64,000 nt of DNA from Alcaligenes sp. SORT26 (GTDB lineage Bacteria > Pseudomonadota > Gammaproteobacteria > Burkholderiales > Burkholderiaceae_B). The first letter of the stretch is position 1. Every line of letters begins with the position of its first letter. Shown here in pieces: positions 35,016 to 42,622 of this stretch. The stretch spans positions 3,968,001 to 4,032,000 of the forward strand of contig NZ_CP070975.1 in assembly GCF_017377875.1 (NCBI RefSeq). Direction: 5' to 3'. The position numbers and the translations under genes are program-made. Under the pieces are notes generated by a model. That model worked only from the letters and a program-made list of their open reading frames with translations, was not told where the DNA came from and did not search any database.

Positions 35016-36050
35016 TTACAACAGGCCTTGTGAGGCCATTTGGTTTGCCTGGGTTTCCACGTAGGCACAGGCCTTGAGTAGTTCATCAAATGGCAGCCCG
35101 TCGCCTAGCAGGACTTGGTCTTCTTGCATGGCAGCATAATCTTTCTCCAAGGCAGTTTTTGCCTCTCCCATGGGAATGAGACTCAGATTTCCGCTGGTGG
35201 CGTTGATGTAGTCAATCACTAGCCCTTGCACGTCTTTTTCAATGAAAAATAAGGACTTGTGCCGGGCTACCGCTGTAGCAATGTCTCTGGCTGCAATGGC
35301 TGTATCGAAATACGGACTGCGGGCGATGGCGGCAAGGTCATGCCAATGGCGGGCATAGCGTTCACCACGGATACGGCCTTGTGCGCAGAAAACATGGACT
35401 GCGGTCGCCTTTTCCCAGAAAGTTCGGCTAACACTCATGACGCGGGGGGAGGCGCTAGGGAATGAGACATCAGGAAGATGCGTGGCGACATCGCAATGGA
35501 CGGTGTGCACCTCATTGGGCTCCCCAGTTGCACGGCCACCAAATTCCAGGGTGATGGTGGGTTTGATATAGCCTGTTCCCTCCACCAGTGCCGGGTAATG
35601 CAAGAGCAGTTTGTCTTGGCTTGGCCCCGTAAGCTCCAGGTGAGCATTGATCTGTTCTTGTGCCAGAGCCTCTTGCAGGACGGGTAGGACATGGTCCTTG
35701 ATCCAGTCTGGTAAGCGATGTCGTACTTCTGTAGTCCATCTGCTTGCCTGGCTACGGCTTGCGGGCAGTTCGCCTGTTTCCCCTATGAGATCAGGGATCA
35801 GTTTGCGGATGTCGTAAGTCAGGTCTATATCTTCCGAGAATCGGTCGATGATGTTGTAAACCTTGGAGAGTGAGGTCCCGCCTTTAAAGGTCAGATTATT
35901 GTGCAATGTGGAGCTGAACAGGGCGTTTAGTGTCCACACGACCCAGATATCTTTTTCCAGAAGATGAGCGGGGCGGCCTGATTCCGTACGAGCGAACTCC
36001 AAGGCTTCGCGTTGATCGGCCCTGCTGAGGCTGAAAAAGGTTTCAGTCAC
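35016..36050 (-). CDS. AbiEii/AbiGii-family nucleotidyltransferase toxin
   Basis: This 344-residue protein has the family nucleotidyltransferase motifs LTFKGGTSLSKVY (near residue 60) and SEDIDLTYD (near residue 74), and later GPSQDKLLLHYPAL and VKPTITLEFGGRAT-like text. AbiEii toxins act in type IV toxin-antitoxin systems that abort phage infection; related enzymes modify tRNA ends with nucleotides. It overlaps the upstream antitoxin gene by eight bases (36043-36050), the usual arrangement. The active-site aspartates are present, so it looks intact. Confidence 0.85.
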   Translation of the reverse strand: MTETFFSLSRADQREALEFARTESGRPAHLLEKDIWVVWTLNALFSSTLHNNLTFKGGTSLSKVYNIIDRFSEDIDLTYDIRKLIPDLIGETGELPASRSQASRWTTEVRHRLPDWIKDHVLPVLQEALAQEQINAHLELTGPSQDKLLLHYPALVEGTGYIKPTITLEFGGRATGEPNEVHTVHCDVATHLPDVSFPSASPRVMSVSRTFWEKATAVHVFCAQGRIRGERYARHWHDLAAIARSPYFDTAIAARDIATAVARHKSLFFIEKDVQGLVIDYINATSGNLSLIPMGEAKTALEKDYAAMQEDQVLLGDGLPFDELLKACAYVETQANQMASQGLL

Positions 36051-36639
36051 GCAGTGTCTCCTTGCCTATGGCACACGCCATCCAGCTAGGCAGACTGGCA
36101 CGGCTTGCAATCAAGGTTTGCCATTCAGAGTTTGGTAGGCTGCGGCGCAAGGAGGCAAGAGACTCGCTAACGTGTTCAGGGCCCATCCAGGCCAGGGCGC
36201 GCACTGCCGCACCGGCTGGACGTGAGCCTAGTGCTGTCATCCAGGGTGGAGCATGTTTAATGAGCACCTGTGATTTTCCAAGGGTAATTTCGCGGCTCTT
36301 ACCAGAGGTCAGGTAGATGTCGCGAACAGGAACTTGCTGGGTCAGTCCTAAGGTATTGGCCGCATTGGCTCCATGGGAGACCATTTGTTCGCCATTTTGC
36401 TCTGCCAAGGATTGGATTACTTTGGCTGGGGAGGGTGTACGAACACCAAACCGGCTGGCGATCGGAGCCACATAAGCTCCGCGCTCTATGCGTAGCAATG
36501 ATCCTGCTTTGCACAAACGGGAAAAGGCTTGATCAATCGCGGCACGACTACCCAAGTGTAGAAACTCTTTGGGCGATAGCACCGCTCCCTCGGGAAGGGC
36601 TTGGGCTTGCAGAAGAATAGTTTCGGGTAGGGTAGTCAT
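36043..36639 (-). CDS. AbiEi-type antitoxin / transcriptional repressor (DUF6088-like)
   Basis: This 198-residue protein has an N-terminal winged helix-turn-helix (VLSPKEFLHLGSRAAIDQA then FSRLCKAGSLLRIERGAYVA), followed by an antitoxin domain (KVIQSLAEQNGEQMVSHGAN). AbiEi-type antitoxins counter the overlapping AbiEii toxin and repress their own promoter. The ATG at 36639 is preferred because AAGG lies seven bases upstream; ATG at 36654 is possible. A TATAAT hexamer on the leftward strand at 36683-36688 could be the -10 box. Confidence 0.82.
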   Translation of the reverse strand: MTTLPETILLQAQALPEGAVLSPKEFLHLGSRAAIDQAFSRLCKAGSLLRIERGAYVAPIASRFGVRTPSPAKVIQSLAEQNGEQMVSHGANAANTLGLTQQVPVRDIYLTSGKSREITLGKSQVLIKHAPPWMTALGSRPAGAAVRALAWMGPEHVSESLASLRRSLPNSEWQTLIASRASLPSWMACAIGKETLRD

Positions 36640-37209
36640 AGTTTTGCCTTGCATGTCAGAAACTATACATCAACTTCTAACATTATAGCAATTGAGACGT
36701 GTCGGATGATAGAGAGGTGCTTGTCATTCAGGTCTGAAGCGGATGTGATTTCCTTGCCTTTTGTTACCAGTCGATAATAGAATTCATTCTCATTTAAGGT
36801 GTCTCCCTTTGGCTGGGTCTACATCACTTTATCTGCCAGTGGTTCTGATCCAGTAAACAGCCGCTTGTACGTACCTGAGTGTCTTTGGACAGGGCTTCGG
36901 TTCAGTCCGCCTTGAGCATGGTTGCAGACCGGAGAAAGGCACTTGGCGTGCCAATTTACAAAATAAATGTCCGGAAAATGGGCTCTCAAACGTCTTACTA
37001 AGGAAGGCCTCTAAAAAGGACCTCTTGCCGTGCCCTCTTTGCTGCATCGTTTTAATGAACGCCTCTTGTGTTTAGCCTGATGGCGTCGGGTTTGTATCGG
37101 TGTGACTCGGTGGTTTGACACGCATTCCTTCTTGACCACTATTACTTTTTTGATCACCTGCCACGCATGATCCGGCGGGTGTAGATCTACGGTTTTAACG
37201 GGATTATTT
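36640..37209. other. 570-base intergenic region between the AbiE pair and the MacA gene
   Basis: The left end holds the AbiE promoter (TATAAT leftward at 36683-36688). A Fur-like site lies at 36773-36791. Between 36800 and 37209 I see no supported gene; short frames lack ribosome sites and conservation. The length leaves room for a long leader or a decayed gene. Confidence 0.4.
36773..36791. promoter_or_regulatory. Possible Fur box upstream of the MacAB-type exporter
   Basis: GATAATAGAATTCATTCTC matches 14 of 19 positions of the Fur consensus GATAATGATAATCATTATC by direct comparison. It is 419 bases from the MacA start, far for a simple promoter, and it may instead serve a transcript I do not recognise. 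Confidence 0.35.
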
Positions 37210-38388
37210 ATGAAGTCCAAAGCAGTAAAGCGCCGCTGGGCGTTGGCCATTGTGGCGGTGCTGGTACTGGGGGCGCTGGCCGCGCAGGCCGGGCGTTCGT
37301 CCGAGCAGTTTGAGACGGTATCGGTGGAGCAAAGCGATATACGCGCCACCGTTGCAGCAGTAGGCACTTTGAAACCCAGCCGCTATGTGGATGTGGGCGC
37401 GCAAGTGTCGGGACAGATTACGGCTTTGCCAGTTGCGCCGGGCGATCAGGTTGAGCAGGGCCAGTTGCTGGTGGAAATTGATCCCAGTGTGCAACAAGCC
37501 ACAGTGGATGCAGGCCGAGCTTCTTTGGCCGCGTTCCGCGCCCAGTTGGCCGAGCAGCAGGCGCAGCTTTTACTGGCGCGTCAGCAGTTGACTCGTCAGC
37601 GTCAATTGGAGCGCCAGCAGGCCAGCCGTCAGGAAGATATTCAGATTGCGCAAGCCAATCTGGCGACGTCGCAGGCTCGGGTAGCGCATGTGCAAGCGCA
37701 GATGGAGCAGACCCAGGCCACGCTGAAAGCCGATGAGGCGCGCTTGGGCTACACGCGCATTTATGCACCCATGAGTGGCACGGTCATTGGCGTACAGGCT
37801 CGTGAAGGCCAGACGCTGAATGCCACGTACCAAACCCCCAATATTCTGCGCATTGCAGACTTGAGCACCATGACGGTGTGGACCAGCGTGTCCGAAGCCG
37901 ATATTCGTCGTATCAAACCCGGTATGACGGTCACCTTCACAACCTTGGGTGAGCAGGGCGAAACTCAGGCGCGTCAATGGCAGGCCAAGGTTCGTCAAAT
38001 CATGCCTGCGCCGGAAGGTAGCACTCAGGATGAAAGCACGGCAGCGGCACCGACGGCCACGCAGGCCATCATGTATACGGTGCTGTTTGATGTGGACAAT
38101 GAAGATGGCGAGTTGATGCCGCAGATGACGGCTCAGGTGTTGTTTGAAATTGATCGTGCCGATCAGGCCTTGCTGGTGCCTTTGGTGGCGTTGCGCCCCG
38201 ATCCTGCTCGCGGTCCTGACGCTTTTACGGTGCCAGTGCTGGAGCGTGGCAAGCTGCAGGAAAAGCCGGTTGACCTGGGGGTGCGCAATCGCCATCAGGT
38301 GCAAGTCGTGGAGGGGCTGGCTAAAGGAGAGCAGGTTGTTTTGGCAGTGATCACACCTGAGCGTGGCTGGCGGTGGTTGCAATGGTAG
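37210..38388 (+). CDS. macA: MacA-like periplasmic adaptor of a tripartite exporter
   Basis: This 392-residue membrane-fusion protein has one N-terminal helix (WALAIVAVLVLGALAAQAG), the lipoyl/barrel-sandwich pattern (VGAQVSGQITALPVAPGDQV, then VEQGQLLVEIDPSVQQA), a long coiled-coil hairpin (about residues 95-175, heptad-rich with many Gln), and MSGTVIGVQAREGQTLNA. MacA proteins link the MacB ABC transporter to an outer membrane channel and stimulate its ATPase. The start overlaps nothing; ATG at 37210 begins after a long leader. The end overlaps the MacB start. The substrate (macrolides, lipopeptides or siderophores in known family members) is not evident. Confidence 0.88.
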   Translation: MKSKAVKRRWALAIVAVLVLGALAAQAGRSSEQFETVSVEQSDIRATVAAVGTLKPSRYVDVGAQVSGQITALPVAPGDQVEQGQLLVEIDPSVQQATVDAGRASLAAFRAQLAEQQAQLLLARQQLTRQRQLERQQASRQEDIQIAQANLATSQARVAHVQAQMEQTQATLKADEARLGYTRIYAPMSGTVIGVQAREGQTLNATYQTPNILRIADLSTMTVWTSVSEADIRRIKPGMTVTFTTLGEQGETQARQWQAKVRQIMPAPEGSTQDESTAAAPTATQAIMYTVLFDVDNEDGELMPQMTAQVLFEIDRADQALLVPLVALRPDPARGPDAFTVPVLERGKLQEKPVDLGVRNRHQVQVVEGLAKGEQVVLAVITPERGWRWLQW

Positions 38389-40340
38389 GGTCTGCGCCTC
38401 CTTTGATTGAGCTGCGCGACATTAACCGTATCTATGGCGGTCCGCCCAGCACCAAGCCTGCTGTGCAAGTTCTGTTCGATGTCAGCCTGTGTATTGAGCC
38501 GGGTGAGTTTGTAGCGATTGTGGGGGCCTCGGGCTCGGGTAAATCGACGCTGATGAATCTGCTGGGTTGTCTGGATAAACCCAGCAGTGGCAGTTATCTG
38601 TTTCAGGGCCGGAATGTTGCGGATTTAAGCCCGGACGAGCTGGCCCAGCTACGTCGGGAAACCTTCGGTTTTGTGTTTCAGGGCTATCACCTGATTCCCA
38701 CAGAAAGCGCCAGTGAAAATGTCCAGATGCCCGCCATTTATGCGGGTATGGATGAGGACGCACGTGCAGCACGGGCTGCAGAATTACTCAGCAGTCTGGG
38801 ACTGGCGGACAAGCTGGATAATCGGCCGAATCAGTTGTCCGGTGGCCAGCAGCAGCGGGTGTCCATTGCTCGCGCTCTGATGAATGGTGGCCGTGTCATT
38901 CTGGCCGACGAGCCGACAGGGGCACTGGATTCGCGTAGTGGTGCAGAGGTGATGGCCCTGCTGCGCAAGCTGTCAGACTCCGGGCACACCATTATTCTGA
39001 TTACGCACGACCATGACGTCGCTGCGATGGCAGACCGGATCATTGAAATCCGTGACGGTTGCATCCTCTCGGATAGTCGTCCTGAAGGGGCCCAGGAGAG
39101 TCAACCCAAGCAGCCCTTGCCGCAGCCCGAGCATCGACGCTCGCCCTGGTTTTCAGAAATCAAGGATGCCGCCCGCAGCGCCTTGCGCAGCATGTTCATC
39201 AACCGTCATCGCACGGCCTTGACCTTGTTAGGCGTGATTATCGGGGTGGCCTCGGTCATCGTGATGCTGGCGGTGGGCGAAGGTGCCCGCCAACGGGTCA
39301 TGGATCAGATGGGCACGATGGGTACCACGATTATTTATTTGAGCAGCTCATCACCGCCCAACGGGGTGGCCAAGGGGCAATTGACGGAAGAGGATCTGGA
39401 GGCGATTGGCGAGCTGCCACTGATACGGCGCGTCATGCCCGTGATTGGGGATCCGATTACCGTGCGGCGTGGCAGTGTGGACCGGCAAGTCTATGTGTTT
39501 GCCGCCAATGAAACCATGCCGGACATTCACCGCTGGCAACTGGCACAAGGCCGTTATTACACCGATGCCGAGGACCGGGATCTGGCTCCTTTGGTTGTCT
39601 TGGGCTATCGCGCTGCCAAGCATTTCTTCCCGGATATGGAGGTGCCCTTGGGTCAGCAGTTGCTGATCGGCAATTCTCCCTTTGAAGTGATCGGGGTGAT
39701 GCAGGAACGGGGTGCCGACTCGGGCGCACAGGACTATGACGATATGGTGTTTGTGCCCTATCACGCGGCGCGTGCTCGTGTGTATCAGGCCCAGACACAA
39801 CCGGATTACGTCGTCATTGATGCGCAGGACAGCTCCACTGTTCTGGAGGCAGAACAAGACATGCGCCAGTTACTGACGCAGCGTCACGGTGGCCGGGAAG
39901 ACTTTTCTATTGGTAATGCAGCGGCTCGCTTGCAGGCTGAAGCGTCTACCCGTCAGGCCATGAGCATGATGCTGGGCCTGATTGCTGCTGTCTCGCTGGT
40001 GGTGGGCGGTATTGGTGTGATGAATGTGATGCTGATGACGGTGCGTGAACGTACGCGAGAAATCGGCATACGCATGGCCACCGGTGCGCGGCAAAGCGAC
40101 ATCATGCGGCAGTTCCTGACGGAAGCTGTCTTGTTGACGATTACGGGTGGTTGCCTGGGTGTATTGGTGGGTGCTCTGGTGGGCCTGGGTTTGATTTTTG
40201 GTGGGGTGGATGTGGTGTTTTCCTTGCGGGCTGCCTTGGGCGCCTTCGGCTGCGCCGTTGCGACGGGCATGATTTTTGGCTATATGCCAGCACGGACGGC
40301 GGCCGCTCTGGACCCCGTTCAGGCCTTGGCGGGGGAGTAA
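38382..40340 (+). CDS. macB: MacB-like ABC transporter (ATPase fused to permease)
   Basis: This 652-residue protein has an N-terminal ATPase domain with Walker A GASGSGKST near residue 48, signature LSGGQQQRVSIARAL near 152 and Walker B VILADEPTGALD near 174. A membrane helix follows at about residue 280 (RTALTLLGVIIGVASVIVML), then a periplasmic domain and three C-terminal helices with the MacB/FtsX pattern (MNVMLMTVRERTREIGIRMA). It powers export from the periplasm through the outer membrane partner. ATG at 38382 overlaps the MacA stop by seven bases; GTG at 38373 is an alternative start. Confidence 0.92.
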   Translation: MVGSAPPLIELRDINRIYGGPPSTKPAVQVLFDVSLCIEPGEFVAIVGASGSGKSTLMNLLGCLDKPSSGSYLFQGRNVADLSPDELAQLRRETFGFVFQGYHLIPTESASENVQMPAIYAGMDEDARAARAAELLSSLGLADKLDNRPNQLSGGQQQRVSIARALMNGGRVILADEPTGALDSRSGAEVMALLRKLSDSGHTIILITHDHDVAAMADRIIEIRDGCILSDSRPEGAQESQPKQPLPQPEHRRSPWFSEIKDAARSALRSMFINRHRTALTLLGVIIGVASVIVMLAVGEGARQRVMDQMGTMGTTIIYLSSSSPPNGVAKGQLTEEDLEAIGELPLIRRVMPVIGDPITVRRGSVDRQVYVFAANETMPDIHRWQLAQGRYYTDAEDRDLAPLVVLGYRAAKHFFPDMEVPLGQQLLIGNSPFEVIGVMQERGADSGAQDYDDMVFVPYHAARARVYQAQTQPDYVVIDAQDSSTVLEAEQDMRQLLTQRHGGREDFSIGNAAARLQAEASTRQAMSMMLGLIAAVSLVVGGIGVMNVMLMTVRERTREIGIRMATGARQSDIMRQFLTEAVLLTITGGCLGVLVGALVGLGLIFGGVDVVFSLRAALGAFGCAVATGMIFGYMPARTAAALDPVQALAGE

Positions 40341-40342
40341 GC

Positions 40343-41773
40343 ATGGCTCATTACCGATGGATTCTGGGAGCCTTCAGCGGCCTCTTGTTGCAGGCGTGTA
40401 CATCGCTGTCCTCTGATCTGGAAAAGAGCACACCCAGCTTGCCGCTGGCGTATCAGCAGCAGGGCAAGACAGCCGCCAGTCCGGTCACGGCCAAAGTAGA
40501 GGCGCAGTGGTGGCGCGCCTATAACAGTCCGGCCCTTAATACCCTGATGCAGGAAGCGCTGGATGACGTGGCGGTGCTGCGTCAGGCGCAGGCCCGTATC
40601 TTGCAGGCCCAAGCCCAGGCGCGGATTGCCGGTGCCAGTTTGTTGCCTGAGTTGCAGGGAAATCTGTCCGCCCAAAGAGATGCGCCGTTTTCTTCCAGCC
40701 ATGGTGACAGCCGTTCGCAGTATGTGGCCGGTGTGTTCATGAGCTACGAGCTGGACTTGTGGGGACGCAATAGTGCTCAGGCCAATAGTGCCTTGTTCCA
40801 GGCACAGGCTGCGGAGTACGAGCTGGATGTACTGCGTGTCAGCGTTCAGGCTCAGGTGGTGCATTTAAGTCTGCAAACCATGGGTGACAAGCAGCGCGTG
40901 GCGATTGCCCGTCAAAACCTGGCCGTTGCACAACGCTTGTTGAGTTTGCTGGAAGCACGTTTACAAGCAGGGGCCGCCTCACCGCTGGAGCTGGCTCAAC
41001 AGCGTCAGTTGCTGGCGTCTCAGCAACGTAAATTATTGGTGCTGGAAGAGCAGGCCATACGCACGCGGGTGGAGCTTACAAGCTTGCTGGGTCGCACCGA
41101 GATTCTGCCCGAACCGCAAGAGGATATTGCCACTTTGCAGGTGCCGGTGCTGGATGCGGGATTGCCGTCGCAGCTCTTGTCGCAGCGTCCTGATATTGCG
41201 CGTATTGAGTCCCAGTTGTCCGCTGCCCATGCGGATGTGCATGTGGCTCGTGCTGCCATGTATCCCAGTCTGACTCTGGGTGCGCGGGCAGGGGCATCGG
41301 GTAATCATTGGGAAGAAAGTTTGCGCCATCCCGTCTACAGCCTGATCAGCGGGCTGGTGGCTCCTATCTTCAATGCAGGCCGTCTGGAGGCGGGCAAGGA
41401 TTTAAGTGACGCCCGTTTGCAGGAGTGGCTGGCTCAGTATCGTCAGACCATTGTGCAGGCCTATATGGATGTCGAAGGTGTGCTGGCGCAGTTGCATAGT
41501 CTGGATGCCCAGGCGCAGACGATGGAACTGGAATGGGAGCAAGCCAGGCTGGCGTTTCAACTGGCCGAAGCACGTTATCGCTCCGGCTCGGAAACTTTGC
41601 TGTCTTTACTGGATGCGCAGCGTACTTTGTACGCCGCTCAGGATGTACGCGTCAGCTTGATGCAGTCGCGTTTGCAGTCCCGCGCGGCGCTCTTCCGAGC
41701 GCTGGGCGGAGGCTGGCAAGCCGGTTCAGGCGGCCTGGCTGATCAGGGGACGGTGGCAGAGGCTGGGGTCTAG
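40343..41773 (+). CDS. Outer membrane factor lipoprotein (NodT/OprM family)
   Basis: This 476-residue protein has a lipobox LLLQAC with Cys19 and the TolC-like repeat pattern (WWRAYNSPALNTLMQEAL, ALDDVAVLRQAQARILQAQA, LLSQRPDIARIESQLSAAHA, ARYRSGSETLLSLLDAQRTL). It forms the trimeric outer membrane channel for the MacA-MacB pump encoded just upstream. The ATG at 40343 is two bases after the MacB stop, with GGGGGAG as a strong ribosome site. Its last 48 bases overlap the convergent nagB coding sequence. Confidence 0.92.
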   Translation: MAHYRWILGAFSGLLLQACTSLSSDLEKSTPSLPLAYQQQGKTAASPVTAKVEAQWWRAYNSPALNTLMQEALDDVAVLRQAQARILQAQAQARIAGASLLPELQGNLSAQRDAPFSSSHGDSRSQYVAGVFMSYELDLWGRNSAQANSALFQAQAAEYELDVLRVSVQAQVVHLSLQTMGDKQRVAIARQNLAVAQRLLSLLEARLQAGAASPLELAQQRQLLASQQRKLLVLEEQAIRTRVELTSLLGRTEILPEPQEDIATLQVPVLDAGLPSQLLSQRPDIARIESQLSAAHADVHVARAAMYPSLTLGARAGASGNHWEESLRHPVYSLISGLVAPIFNAGRLEAGKDLSDARLQEWLAQYRQTIVQAYMDVEGVLAQLHSLDAQAQTMELEWEQARLAFQLAEARYRSGSETLLSLLDAQRTLYAAQDVRVSLMQSRLQSRAALFRALGGGWQAGSGGLADQGTVAEAGV

Positions 41774-42490
41774 CAGGTTGGCAGCCGCCTCATCCAGCAG
41801 GATGTGGGTGTTGGCGTGCTGTTTCAGTGCTGTGAAAGGCAGTTCAGGCGTGATACCGCCTTCCTGATAGTTCAGCATGGTGCGAGCCTTGTGCTCGCCC
41901 GTCACCACCAGGGCAATTTCACGGGCGCTCAGAATATCGGCAATCCCCATGGTGATGGCCGATGCAGGCACTTCATCCATGGAGTCAAAAAAGCGGCTGT
42001 TGTCGATGCGAGTGCGCTCGGACAGGGCGACCACGTGAGTGCGGCTGTCAAAGGGTGTACCGGGTTCGTTAAAACCGATGTGGCCATTGGTGCCTACGCC
42101 CAGCAGTTGCAGCGCAACGCCACCACAGGCAGCAATCCCGGCCGAATAATCCTGGCAGTGTTGCTCCAGCTCTGTGGTCAGGCCATTGGGCAAGTGCAGA
42201 CGCGCGGTATCAAAGGGTAAAAGGCCGAACAGGTGCTGGCGCATGTAGCAGGCGTAGCTTTGCTCGTGCGTTGCCGACAAGCCTACATACTCATCCAGAT
42301 TGAAGCTGTTGATCTTGGAGACATCCAGCCCATTGGCGCGCACGTCCTGTACGAAACGGGCGTACACGGGTTCCATGGTCCCTCCCGTTGCCAGACCCAG
42401 CGTTGCTTCAGGATTTTGACGAATAATGTCCTGGAGGCGGGCGCTCAGGTGGGCTGCAATGGCGGCGGAATCGGGGAAGACTAAAAACAT
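41726..42490 (-). CDS. nagB: Glucosamine-6-phosphate deaminase
   Basis: This 254-residue enzyme has LGLATGGTMEPVYARFV, NSFNLDEYVGL near residue 67, LLGVGTNGHIGFNEPGT near residue 137, and LSERTRIDNSRFF, all typical of NagB. It converts glucosamine-6-phosphate to fructose-6-phosphate and ammonia, part of amino-sugar use. It is slightly shorter than the 266-residue E. coli enzyme at the C-terminus. No nagA or transporter lies beside it. The coding end overlaps the convergent channel gene by 48 bases. Confidence 0.92.
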   Translation of the reverse strand: MFLVFPDSAAIAAHLSARLQDIIRQNPEATLGLATGGTMEPVYARFVQDVRANGLDVSKINSFNLDEYVGLSATHEQSYACYMRQHLFGLLPFDTARLHLPNGLTTELEQHCQDYSAGIAACGGVALQLLGVGTNGHIGFNEPGTPFDSRTHVVALSERTRIDNSRFFDSMDEVPASAITMGIADILSAREIALVVTGEHKARTMLNYQEGGITPELPFTALKQHANTHILLDEAAANLLDPSLCHRPLISQAA

Positions 42491-42522
42491 AATCTTGTTC
42501 TTCGTATGGGCTGATTAAGTTG

Positions 42523-42554
42523 AAAAAAAACTTCGCCGCAAGCACGGCGAAGTT
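42523..42554 (-). terminator. Rho-independent terminator of the ABC exporter gene
   Basis: The arms AACTTCGCCG (42529-42538) and CGGCGAAGTT (42545-42554) close a 6-base loop. The A-run at 42523-42530 becomes the U tract leftward. Confidence 0.9.
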
Positions 42555-42622
42555 TGATCTTCCGAAATTCTAATGGGACAAAGACGTAACGTCAGTTTTT
42601 TTTTGCAAGCAAGTGACACCTT

